Shown here in pieces: positions 26,748 through 34,616 of a stretch of 64,000 nt of DNA; positions within the stretch are counted from its first letter, which is position 1, and the number at the start of each line of letters is the position of its first letter. The notes beneath the pieces were generated by a model. It did not search any database. It was not told the origin of the DNA and worked only from the letters and a program-made list of their open reading frames with translations. The position numbers were made by a program, and so were the translations under genes. This stretch comes from Flagellimonas profundi (GTDB lineage Bacteria > Bacteroidota > Bacteroidia > Flavobacteriales > Flavobacteriaceae). The stretch lies in contig NZ_JAFLNM010000004.1 in assembly GCF_017313275.1 (NCBI RefSeq), positions 246,291 through 310,290 on the forward strand, read 5' to 3'.

Positions 26748-29123
26748 TCACTTGCTCAATTCTTCCATAAGATCATCGTACGTGTAGGTGCGCTCCGATG
26801 TTTTATCCGTTTGATACAATATCTCCGCACGTATCGCTTTTAAACCAGATACACCTTGAACACCTTCCAATTCCACGATTTCAATATTGTTGGTAAAGTA
26901 GCCTTTGGCCTTTAAAAAACTGATGTAGCGCAAATACTCTTTTTCATCCTTGCGTTGGGAATATACTATGGCCAGTTTTCCTTTTTGTGTAAGGCGCTCG
27001 TTGGTTCCTTTGATATAGGACTTGTCTATACGTTTTTTGATGACCTCATATCTGGCATTATAGGTGCCATCAACATCAAAACGTTTTTCATCCATTCTAA
27101 AACGAATGGCCAACGATGTGCTGTACACCAAAACTAGGGATGCCACATCCAATTTAACCGGCAAATGGGGTTTAAGGCTATAGTACTTATTCTCCATTTC
27201 GCACATTACCTGAAGCTGCCATAACCTCAGATTGCTCAAAAAGAGTTCATTGAATTCCTGATCTTTGGCAATAGAGCTCCCGATGTACATATTGTGCTCC
27301 ACGCCATCTGTTTTATAACGCTCAAAATAATGTGGGAACATTTCTTGGGCCTCTTCCTGTTTTTTATCCAAAAGGGTTGCCAATTTCATATTGGCCTCCA
27401 TTACGCTGTTATCGTAATTTCTGCGATGGTCGTAATAGCTTTCGGTGGCTTTGTCTATCTTTTCATTATACTTACCCAAAAGTGCAGCAATGTCACCATC
27501 TTCCTTTTGAAGGTGATTGAACACAGGGTCCACTTCTTCTTTTACAAAATCAAAAACGGCCTGTTCGGTATGTGTGAACAATGCTTCCTTGACCTCATTC
27601 AAATAGTTGTTTACCCTAAACATCAACTCTTCATAAATGGGAAGCTTGTATTTAGTGAATGCGATTTCCAAGATATCATTGATTTCGGAAAGCTGGATCA
27701 TTAAATCTCTCTGAATGGCCAGGTTACGTTGCTTTGCGGAATCCTTGATGTCAATTTGGCCATATAAGGGATAGACATCTTTAAAAACGATCTCTTTAAA
27801 AACAGGTTCATTGCCAGCCAATTCATCCGCCATAAATCGTTTAGCCTCTTCTTGGAACTTCCAATATACCGATGGATGCACAGAGGTACACTCATGCTGG
27901 ATAACCGCATCGATCAAGTTCTCTTCTTCCTCGATGGTTCGCATTACCGCTGCAATAATATACGGCATTACATCATCTAGCTTATTAGCATTTACGCTAT
28001 TGAGTTCGTTTTCTTTACCGGAAACCAACTCAAGAACCCCCAATAATTCACCATTTACGGTAATTGGGGCCAAGATGGCACTTTTAATGCCTTGTTCCAT
28101 CAGGTTTCTATAGGGTTGCACCTTGCCATTGGTACGCTCAAAATATTTTTCTACGTTGGAAATAGCAAAATATTTGTTCTCTTTGAACAATTTTCCATGC
28201 GAGTAATTGCAAAAGGTAGAGTCGCACTTTTCCATATCCTTGCCGTTAAGGATATAACTCTCCATGCCCTTTCCATATATCTTAAAAAAATGGTTCGCAC
28301 CGGAATCGTACCCCGCAAAGCCAACTTTTATATCGTTGAGCCTAAAAAACGACCTAAACGTATCTTCGAAATTCTCCATAAAGGACTCCATGCCTCTTTG
28401 GGTTTTTCCGATAAGGGTAGACTTTATTTCCGAGACCGAGTGCTCCGCAGTTACATCGAACATATTGGAAATAACAAAACCTTTGGCTATAAAACTATTC
28501 GGTGGTATTTTTTTCTTCCACAGGTCAAGGTTGTAAAAGTTGTCCAACAACTCATCCACATCGTCTTGTGTGATTTCCTTGGCCTTATCGGTCGGAATAA
28601 TTTCCATAAAGTCCGCATTGTACAAAATGCGGTACCTGCGCATCACGCCGTTGGTATCCGGGATATCGTAAAAGAAGGGACGTCTAAAATCCAAATTATA
28701 CCCATAATAAAACTTCAGGATCACGGTGGATCGCATGATATAACCGAACTCGCGTGGTATATTGGTTATTTCCAAGTCAAAATCGTCACCCGCATCTTTT
28801 AGGATTTGACGGAACCTTTCAGAAGAATTGAACACCAAATTTTCAAAAGGGGTGGATGCTGTTTTAATTTCGTTCTTGGTTAGTATTGGAGAAAAGGAAT
28901 CCTCCAAAATCACTCGAATCACATCCTTGTATTTATCCAACAAGGACAAATCGGAAAAACCTTCCCTTAATTCCGGATATGGGGCCTGTGCCTCCAAAAC
29001 ATACTTTGCCCTTTCAGCATCATGTGGATTGGAACTTTTTAGTTGTTCATCGTAGTGTTCCAGCAATTTGTTGAAACTCACCAATTGAACCAAAGGACTT
29101 TCCGAATGGTAGTCGTGCTTCAT
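26748..29123 (-). CDS. GAF-domain protein of unknown function
   Basis: 791 aa from the ATG at 29123 (a TTG two codons earlier is also in frame). No signal peptide or TM segment, so cytoplasmic. A GAF-like region lies near residues 255-400, with the core strand pattern SAILAPITVNGELLGVLELV at about 343-362. The rest is largely helical, with coiled-coil-like stretches around 520-600 (EKIDKATESYYDHRRNYDN). No histidine kinase, cyclase or HTH output was recognised. Large GAF proteins of this type occur in Bacteroidota without an assigned role. It is convergent with the HD/PycTM-like gene, 1 bp apart, and divergent from the metallophosphoesterase at 29183. Confidence 0.72.
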   Translation of the reverse strand: MKHDYHSESPLVQLVSFNKLLEHYDEQLKSSNPHDAERAKYVLEAQAPYPELREGFSDLSLLDKYKDVIRVILEDSFSPILTKNEIKTASTPFENLVFNSSERFRQILKDAGDDFDLEITNIPREFGYIMRSTVILKFYYGYNLDFRRPFFYDIPDTNGVMRRYRILYNADFMEIIPTDKAKEITQDDVDELLDNFYNLDLWKKKIPPNSFIAKGFVISNMFDVTAEHSVSEIKSTLIGKTQRGMESFMENFEDTFRSFFRLNDIKVGFAGYDSGANHFFKIYGKGMESYILNGKDMEKCDSTFCNYSHGKLFKENKYFAISNVEKYFERTNGKVQPYRNLMEQGIKSAILAPITVNGELLGVLELVSGKENELNSVNANKLDDVMPYIIAAVMRTIEEEENLIDAVIQHECTSVHPSVYWKFQEEAKRFMADELAGNEPVFKEIVFKDVYPLYGQIDIKDSAKQRNLAIQRDLMIQLSEINDILEIAFTKYKLPIYEELMFRVNNYLNEVKEALFTHTEQAVFDFVKEEVDPVFNHLQKEDGDIAALLGKYNEKIDKATESYYDHRRNYDNSVMEANMKLATLLDKKQEEAQEMFPHYFERYKTDGVEHNMYIGSSIAKDQEFNELFLSNLRLWQLQVMCEMENKYYSLKPHLPVKLDVASLVLVYSTSLAIRFRMDEKRFDVDGTYNARYEVIKKRIDKSYIKGTNERLTQKGKLAIVYSQRKDEKEYLRYISFLKAKGYFTNNIEIVELEGVQGVSGLKAIRAEILYQTDKTSERTYTYDDLMEELSK

Positions 29124-29182
29124 ACACAATTAGTCGAGGATTAGAGGGCAAAGTTACAAAAAGTAAAAATGCATTTCGTTTT

Positions 29183-30136
29183 ATGGGTATCTTTATGGAC
29201 AAATCGTCATTTTTAAGGATATTTAGCAAAATCTTTTCCATGTCCTCTTCAACCCGGTTAGACAGAGCCTACCAAAACGCCATGACGATTCCGTTTGACG
29301 AGGATTCCAAATTCATCTTTTTTAGTGATTGCCATAGAGGTGACAACAGCTTTGCCGATGAATTCGCAAACAATCGGAACATTTATTTTCATGCCCTGAA
29401 CCATTATCATCGAGAGGGTTTCCATTATATTGAGCTTGGCGATGGGGACGAGCTTTGGGAAAATTTAAGTTTTGAATCCATTTTTGAAGCGCACAAAAAT
29501 GTGTACCAGCTTTTACGAAGGTTCCATTTGGAAAATCGTCTTCACATGCTCTGGGGCAACCACGATATGGTATACAGGGATGGTGATTATGTGGACAAAC
29601 ACCTATCCCATTATTTTGAACCCATTGATGGCTCCGATAAAAAGCTTTTTGAAGGCATCACCTACCATGAAGCTCTTATTTTAAAACATTCCGACACTGG
29701 ACAAGAAATTTTTTGTGTTCATGGCCATCAGGCTGATTGGTGGAACTATGTATGCTGGCGCATTGGCAGGTTTTTGGTCCGAATTTTATGGAAACCGTTG
29801 CAAGTAGTAGGTATAGCAGACCCTACAAGTCCTGCTAAAAATTACAAGGAACTGATCCGAATTGAGAAAAGAATCAAACGGTGGATTTTAAAAAAGGATT
29901 TGCTCGTTACCTTGGCCGGACATACCCACAGACCACGATTTCCCGAGCCAGGCCAGATTCCTTTTTTTAACGATGGCAGTTGTGTTCACCCAAGAAGCAT
30001 TACGGGCATTGAAATTGAAAATAGTCAAATATCCCTCATCAAGTGGCATATTGACACCAAACCCGACGGCACTCTCCAAATCGTAAGGGTACTCTTGGAA
30101 GGTCCGGAGAAACTTCAGGATTATATTGACCACTAA
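29183..30136 (+). CDS. Calcineurin-like metallophosphoesterase
   Basis: 317 aa; later ATGs at residues 5 and 20 are alternative starts. The metal-binding motifs are complete: FFSDCHRGD (47-54), ELGDGDE (84-90), WGNHDMV (124-130), CVHGHQADWW and LAGHTHRPRF. The SDCHRGD opening and the C-terminal GHTH resemble LpxH/UDP-diacylglucosamine pyrophosphatase-like and related phosphoesterases, but the chain is longer and the basic stretch IRIEKRIKRWILKK (about 225-239) is not typical of LpxH. No signal peptide. Substrate unknown. The stop interlocks with the convergent aminotransferase stop at CTAA (30133-30136). Confidence 0.82.
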   Translation: MGIFMDKSSFLRIFSKIFSMSSSTRLDRAYQNAMTIPFDEDSKFIFFSDCHRGDNSFADEFANNRNIYFHALNHYHREGFHYIELGDGDELWENLSFESIFEAHKNVYQLLRRFHLENRLHMLWGNHDMVYRDGDYVDKHLSHYFEPIDGSDKKLFEGITYHEALILKHSDTGQEIFCVHGHQADWWNYVCWRIGRFLVRILWKPLQVVGIADPTSPAKNYKELIRIEKRIKRWILKKDLLVTLAGHTHRPRFPEPGQIPFFNDGSCVHPRSITGIEIENSQISLIKWHIDTKPDGTLQIVRVLLEGPEKLQDYIDH

Positions 30137-31392
30137 GCTCGTTTCGCCATAGTTTTAATGGCCCCCACAAACTGATCTAACTCATCCAAAGTAGTAAATA
30201 CATTGGGGGTAATCCGGCATCCATGTACATTTTCAAAATCTATGGCCACCGTCCAAACATTGAACTCATCCAGTAATGTTTGGGCCATTTCGCTTGGCTT
30301 CATGTTTGTGAGCCCAACATTGGCAATACCACAGCTCCTGTGCGGCTCAATCGGTGTGTTTATAATTACATTGTCCACATTCCGCAACTGATCGCTCCAA
30401 TAACGCTGTAAATAGCGCATACGATTTTCCTTTCGCTCCACACCTATCATTTCAAGGTAATCCACAGCATCGTTTATAGTCAGATCCGTGTGCACGGGAT
30501 GGGTCCCTGTATGGTTCAGCCTACGAATTTTGGTCTGATCATTTTCATGCTCGGCCAATAGAGGCCAAATCTTCGGAATATTCCTTTCGGCAACATACAG
30601 CATCCCCGCCCCTAAAGGAGCGCAAAGCCATTTATGTAAACTGGAGCCATAGTAATCGCAGTCCAGTTCAGCCAAATCAACCTTTATATGTCCTATGCAA
30701 TGAGCACCATCCACCATCACCTCAACACCGTGGGAATGGGCCATATCACATATTTTTCGAACGGGTAAAATTTGACCCGTGACATTGACCATATGGCACA
30801 CCATTAACAATTTGGTCTTAGGTGTAATCTGTGATTCGTAGAGCGATACAATTTCTTCATCCGATTTAGGGTGATTGGGCAACGACACTTTTTTGCAAAC
30901 AATTCCATAACGGTCTTCCATTTGATGAAAATGTACTTGCATGGCCCCATAGTCCTGAACAGCAAAAATGGCTTCATCTCCCTTTTCCCATGGATAGCCC
31001 CCTATGATCATATCCAAGGATTCTGTTGTGTTTCGGGTAATGATCAATTCCTTTTCCGAACAATTGACCAATTCGGCCACGCGGGCGGCGGCCTTTTTCT
31101 TGTTGTCCCATTGCACCGTACGCATGTAATAGGAGCCTTCATAATTTACGTGCTGCACGTGTTCGGTGTATTTCTCCAAAATGGGAGTGGGAACTATATT
31201 GTAGTATCCACTTTCAAGGTTGATGTAATCCGGTTTCAGTTTATAATCTTTTCTGATCCGCTCCCAAAAAGCCTCGCTATCCTTCCCAGGATATGGCATC
31301 ACATTTTTGGATGTATTTTCCAAGGTAAGTGGCAATAATGGGGCGGCCATAGCAGCGCTGCCCATATAGCGTAAAAACTGTCTCTTTTTCAT
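30133..31392 (-). CDS. Exported class V aminotransferase (PLP-dependent)
   Basis: 419 aa from the ATG at 31392; a longer frame to 31449 lacks a good start. The N-terminus MKKRQFLRYMGSAAMAAPLL is signal-like with a Tat-like KRxFLR motif, so the enzyme is probably exported after folding with its cofactor. Class V fold motifs: NTTESLD (121-127), AHSHGVEVMVDGAHCIGH (218-235, Asp228 contacts the PLP ring) and SSLHKWLCAPLG (250-261) with Lys254 as Schiff-base lysine. Similar proteins are annotated as isopenicillin-N-epimerase-like or cysteine-desulfurase-like; substrate is unknown. Divergent from an AraC-type regulator whose start lies 78 bp away. Confidence 0.86.
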   Translation of the reverse strand: MKKRQFLRYMGSAAMAAPLLPLTLENTSKNVMPYPGKDSEAFWERIRKDYKLKPDYINLESGYYNIVPTPILEKYTEHVQHVNYEGSYYMRTVQWDNKKKAAARVAELVNCSEKELIITRNTTESLDMIIGGYPWEKGDEAIFAVQDYGAMQVHFHQMEDRYGIVCKKVSLPNHPKSDEEIVSLYESQITPKTKLLMVCHMVNVTGQILPVRKICDMAHSHGVEVMVDGAHCIGHIKVDLAELDCDYYGSSLHKWLCAPLGAGMLYVAERNIPKIWPLLAEHENDQTKIRRLNHTGTHPVHTDLTINDAVDYLEMIGVERKENRMRYLQRYWSDQLRNVDNVIINTPIEPHRSCGIANVGLTNMKPSEMAQTLLDEFNVWTVAIDFENVHGCRITPNVFTTLDELDQFVGAIKTMAKRA

Positions 31393-31417
31393 TTTGGCCA
31401 GGTTGATTAAAAAAAGA

Positions 31418-31442
31418 TTGGTACTTTTCGTTCGTACTTTTG
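31418..31442 (+). promoter_or_regulatory. Candidate promoter of the AraC-type gene
   Basis: TACTTTTG (31435-31442) fits the Bacteroidota -7 element TAnnTTTG exactly. A TTG at 31418-31420 could be the -33 element, though the 14-bp spacing is short. It lies 28 bp upstream of the ATG at 31471. Confidence 0.4.
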
Positions 31443-31470
31443 TCTTCAAGATACAATTTACGCCCTTAAC

Positions 31471-32634
31471 ATGGAAGATGTAAAGGTTATATTAGAACAA
31501 ATCCCTATACGGTACGACCTTGCGTCCCACATCATGCTATTGGGCATTGTCCAAGGGTTCTTCTTGGCATCTGTCATTTTTTTGAGAGCGAAACGGAAAT
31601 CGGCCATTAATTTGTTCGGCTGGTCCCTATTGGTTCAATGCCTGGTGTTTTTGGACATTTACCTATGCTACACCGGCTTAATGAAATACGTGATCCACCT
31701 GAACGATTCCACAGAGTTTTTGGTGCTCTTGATCACACCCACCCTATATTTTTTCCTGTATACCTTATTGGAACGAAAGCCCATCACTCTAAAAAAACAT
31801 TGGCCACATTTTATACTCCCCTTGCTTTATCTTATTTCTCAATTCAATTACTATGTAAGTCCAGTGGAAGTAAAACTTAATGCATATTTAGGCGCCTATC
31901 ACCGTAATCTGGGGTTTATAGATGTTCCTGGTGACATGAACTACTTTTACCATCACTTTAAAGATCAATTTAGGTGGCTGGTACTTTTCAGTTTTGCATT
32001 CTATTTGATTTTGTCCCTTTTACTGTTGCTAAAAGCCAGAAAAAGGGAGTGGTCCTCTTCTAAGAACATCAAAGTGGACAAGTATGTTTTTTCCAGAAAT
32101 ACGGTTATTTTCTTTCTTGTCCTTATGCTTACCTTGCTCATTATATATTTGAATTATGATGATGATGGTGGAGACCATATTATTGGCATAGTGCAATCCA
32201 TTACCATTTTTATCACCTCGTTTTTTATCCTCTCCGAATCGCGTTTTTTTGAAAAATCGTGGATTGCGGACAAATATGAGACCTTGGCCAACAACACCAT
32301 CAAATTTGGGAATATTGAAAGTTTTATGTTGGAATCCCAATTTTATTCACATCAAGATGTGTCCCTTAAAAAGGTTGCTGAAAAACTGGACACCAATAGC
32401 AATACCATCTCCAAATTGATCAATTCGGAAAGTGGTCTCAACTTTAACGATTATATCAACCAAAAAAGAATTGCCTTGGCACAGCAAAGGTTGTTGGACG
32501 AAAAATTCAAACAACTTACTGTGGAGGCCGTTGGCCAATCCGTTGGGTTTAAGTCCAAATCGGCCTTTTACAATGCCTTTAAAAAACATACGGGACAATC
32601 GCCCTCCGCATTTATGAAGCAAAACAAGGTGTAA
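31471..32634 (+). CDS. Membrane-bound AraC-family transcriptional regulator
   Basis: 387 aa. The N-terminal ~255 residues hold about seven hydrophobic helices (for instance IMLLGIVQGFFLASVIFL, FILPLLYLISQF, VIFFLVLMLTLLIIYL, ITIFITSFFIL). Residues about 290-385 are an AraC-type double helix-turn-helix (VSLKKVAEKLDTNSNTISKL; LTVEAVGQSVGFKSKSAFYNAFKKHTGQSPSAF in pieces). This 7TM-AraC design is common in Bacteroidota and should sense a signal in or across the membrane. It is divergent from the exported aminotransferase and 89 bp upstream of the acyltransferase gene; which of these it regulates is unknown. Confidence 0.88.
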   Translation: MEDVKVILEQIPIRYDLASHIMLLGIVQGFFLASVIFLRAKRKSAINLFGWSLLVQCLVFLDIYLCYTGLMKYVIHLNDSTEFLVLLITPTLYFFLYTLLERKPITLKKHWPHFILPLLYLISQFNYYVSPVEVKLNAYLGAYHRNLGFIDVPGDMNYFYHHFKDQFRWLVLFSFAFYLILSLLLLLKARKREWSSSKNIKVDKYVFSRNTVIFFLVLMLTLLIIYLNYDDDGGDHIIGIVQSITIFITSFFILSESRFFEKSWIADKYETLANNTIKFGNIESFMLESQFYSHQDVSLKKVAEKLDTNSNTISKLINSESGLNFNDYINQKRIALAQQRLLDEKFKQLTVEAVGQSVGFKSKSAFYNAFKKHTGQSPSAFMKQNKV

Positions 32635-32723
32635 TTTCTCCACAATTGCAATTTAGGACGTTTCTCGAACCGAAAAACCATAGTGTTTAAGCAGCAGTTT
32701 TCATCTTTGGGAAAAATTTTAGG

Positions 32724-33860
32724 ATGAAAACAACTATCAGACGTTACGATTTGGATTGGCTCCGTGTTATTGTTTTTGCACTGCTTATATTTTACCACGT
32801 AGGAATGTTTTTTGTGCCTTGGGGCTGGCACTTAAAAAACAATGTGATTTACGATTGGCTGCGCTGGCCGATGTCTTTCTTGAATCAATGGCGTTTGCCC
32901 ATCCTATTCGTAATATCCGGAATGGGGACCTACTACGCCTTGGGTAAAAGAAGCATGGGGAAATTTGTATGGGAACGCTTCCTTCGTTTAGGGATACCCC
33001 TGTTGGTAGGCATGTTTTTGATCGTGCCCCCACAAGTATATTTTGAACGTTTGGTGGACGGGACATTTACAGGCTCATATTGGAAATATTTCACCACTAT
33101 TGCTTTTGATGGCATCTATCCGGAAGGAAACTACAGTTGGCACCACCTTTGGTTTTTGCCTTACCTTTTGGTGTTTTCGTGGATTTTGGCCCCACTCTTT
33201 ATCTACCTAAGAAAGCATCAAACCCGTTTTATAGCTTGGATCAAACGTTTGATTCAAAGAACATGGGGAATCTATGCATTTGTAATACCACTCTACTTTG
33301 TAGAATCGTTGGTGGAGCCCTTTTTTCCCGTGACCCATGCCTTGGTAGATGATTGGTTCAATTTTACGTTCAATATTATCCTATTCTTTTATGGTTTTGT
33401 ATTGATAGCTACGGGCGATGTATTTTGGCAAACAGTGGCCAATGTAAAGAGCAAGGCACTTGTTTTGGGTGTGATCGGCTTTTCAGGTCAAGCAATTATT
33501 TGGTTGTATTTTGAAGATGGTTATGTAATTCATTTCACCGAAGCGTTATTGAAGGTGGTGAACCTTTGGTCCTGGATTTTGGTCCTTTTTGCCTATGCTG
33601 CCCAATACCTCAATAAACCCAGCAAAGGTCTTGCTTATGCCAATAGAGCAGTTTATCCCTTCTATATTTTGCACCAGACCATTACAGTTGGCATTGCCTA
33701 TTATTTGATGGATTTGAGTTGGGGATTTTTGCCAAAAGCAATTATCCTTGTAATAGGAACATTTGGTATTAGTTGGTTGATTTATGACCTGATTATTTTA
33801 CGTATTCCGATACTTCATCCGTTATTTGGTTTAAAACCAAAGCATAAAAAAAGTATATAG
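32724..33860 (+). CDS. Acyltransferase 3 / OpgC-like integral membrane acyltransferase
   Basis: 378 aa with about ten TM helices. The opening YDLDWLRVIVFALLIFYHVG has the conserved Arg and His of acyltransferase-3 proteins, followed by FVISGMGTYYALG and the loop FVWERFLRLGIPLLVG. The length and HHLWFLPYLLV region match OpgC/MdoC-like enzymes, which transfer succinyl or other acyl groups from the cytoplasm to a periplasmic glycan. No other osmoregulated-glucan genes are nearby, so the acceptor is unknown. It stands alone between the AraC regulator and a small secreted protein. Confidence 0.87.
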   Translation: MKTTIRRYDLDWLRVIVFALLIFYHVGMFFVPWGWHLKNNVIYDWLRWPMSFLNQWRLPILFVISGMGTYYALGKRSMGKFVWERFLRLGIPLLVGMFLIVPPQVYFERLVDGTFTGSYWKYFTTIAFDGIYPEGNYSWHHLWFLPYLLVFSWILAPLFIYLRKHQTRFIAWIKRLIQRTWGIYAFVIPLYFVESLVEPFFPVTHALVDDWFNFTFNIILFFYGFVLIATGDVFWQTVANVKSKALVLGVIGFSGQAIIWLYFEDGYVIHFTEALLKVVNLWSWILVLFAYAAQYLNKPSKGLAYANRAVYPFYILHQTITVGIAYYLMDLSWGFLPKAIILVIGTFGISWLIYDLIILRIPILHPLFGLKPKHKKSI

Positions 33861-33941
33861 GTTAACGATTTAACGACAATTTATAATGTTGATGGCAGGG
33901 TATTTGCTAATTTTATAAAAGCTTATTTGCTTGTTCTTGTT

Positions 33942-34607
33942 ATGAAAAGACTGATTTTCTTTTTTTTAGGAATTGTTTTGGGAGCTGTTTCGGCACACGC
34001 TCAGTCGTCGGATATTCCCACTACCCGCCCTTTGAAAATAGGAACCAATAACAAGCTGGACGTAAAAGCAAGCAACCAAGGTACTTTATTGCGGATGCCT
34101 TCCGTACTCGATGAAAACCTCACATCCAAAAACAACAAGCCGACCATTAAAATGTTGCCGGACCGGGAACTGCTGCAAGCTGGTCACGATATGGTGATAG
34201 ACCCCAAAGTAATCGAAAAGCGGGAAAAAGGGGCCAATGAACATTTTGGCGATCAATACTTGGGCGATTTTAAGACCAAAGCCAAATTTGTGGGCATAGT
34301 CGCGAGGGACCACGAATATGTGGACGGCGACCGAATTAAAATTTACGTGAACGGTGAAGTAGTCGAATACAATCTTTTACTTGGTGGCACCTTCAAGGGT
34401 ATCAACCTGGATTTGATAGAGGGTTTTAACCGTATAGAGTTTGAAGCTCTTAACCAAGGTTCTTCAGGGCCCAATACCGCACAGGTGGTCGTAACCGACG
34501 ACAAAGGGGTGGTTATCCACAACAACCGTTGGAATCTGTCCACTGGCTCCAAAGCCAGCCTTATTATTGTTAAAGAAGAGGATAGCGGTATAGAAAAAAG
34601 CAACTAA
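33942..34607 (+). CDS. Secreted protein of unknown function
   Basis: 221 aa from the ATG at 33942; a TTG 15 bp upstream is in frame but less likely. Signal peptide MKRLIFFFLGIVLGAVSAHA with cleavage after AHA/Q. The mature part is soluble with no Cys-anchor and no recognised catalytic motif; its C-terminal half (GDRIKIYVNGEVVEYNLLL, GFNRIEFEALNQGSSGP, AQVVVTDDKG) reads like a beta-sandwich of the Ig/CBM type. It converges with the penicillin acylase gene 9 bp away. Function unknown. Confidence 0.72.
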   Translation: MKRLIFFFLGIVLGAVSAHAQSSDIPTTRPLKIGTNNKLDVKASNQGTLLRMPSVLDENLTSKNNKPTIKMLPDRELLQAGHDMVIDPKVIEKREKGANEHFGDQYLGDFKTKAKFVGIVARDHEYVDGDRIKIYVNGEVVEYNLLLGGTFKGINLDLIEGFNRIEFEALNQGSSGPNTAQVVVTDDKGVVIHNNRWNLSTGSKASLIIVKEEDSGIEKSN

Positions 34608-34616
34608 GTTTTTTGT

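Noticed and set aside
28092..28802. 236-codon plus-strand open frame
   Set aside because: It lies wholly antisense within the GAF gene, has no recognisable domain and unlikely composition; treated as a shadow frame.
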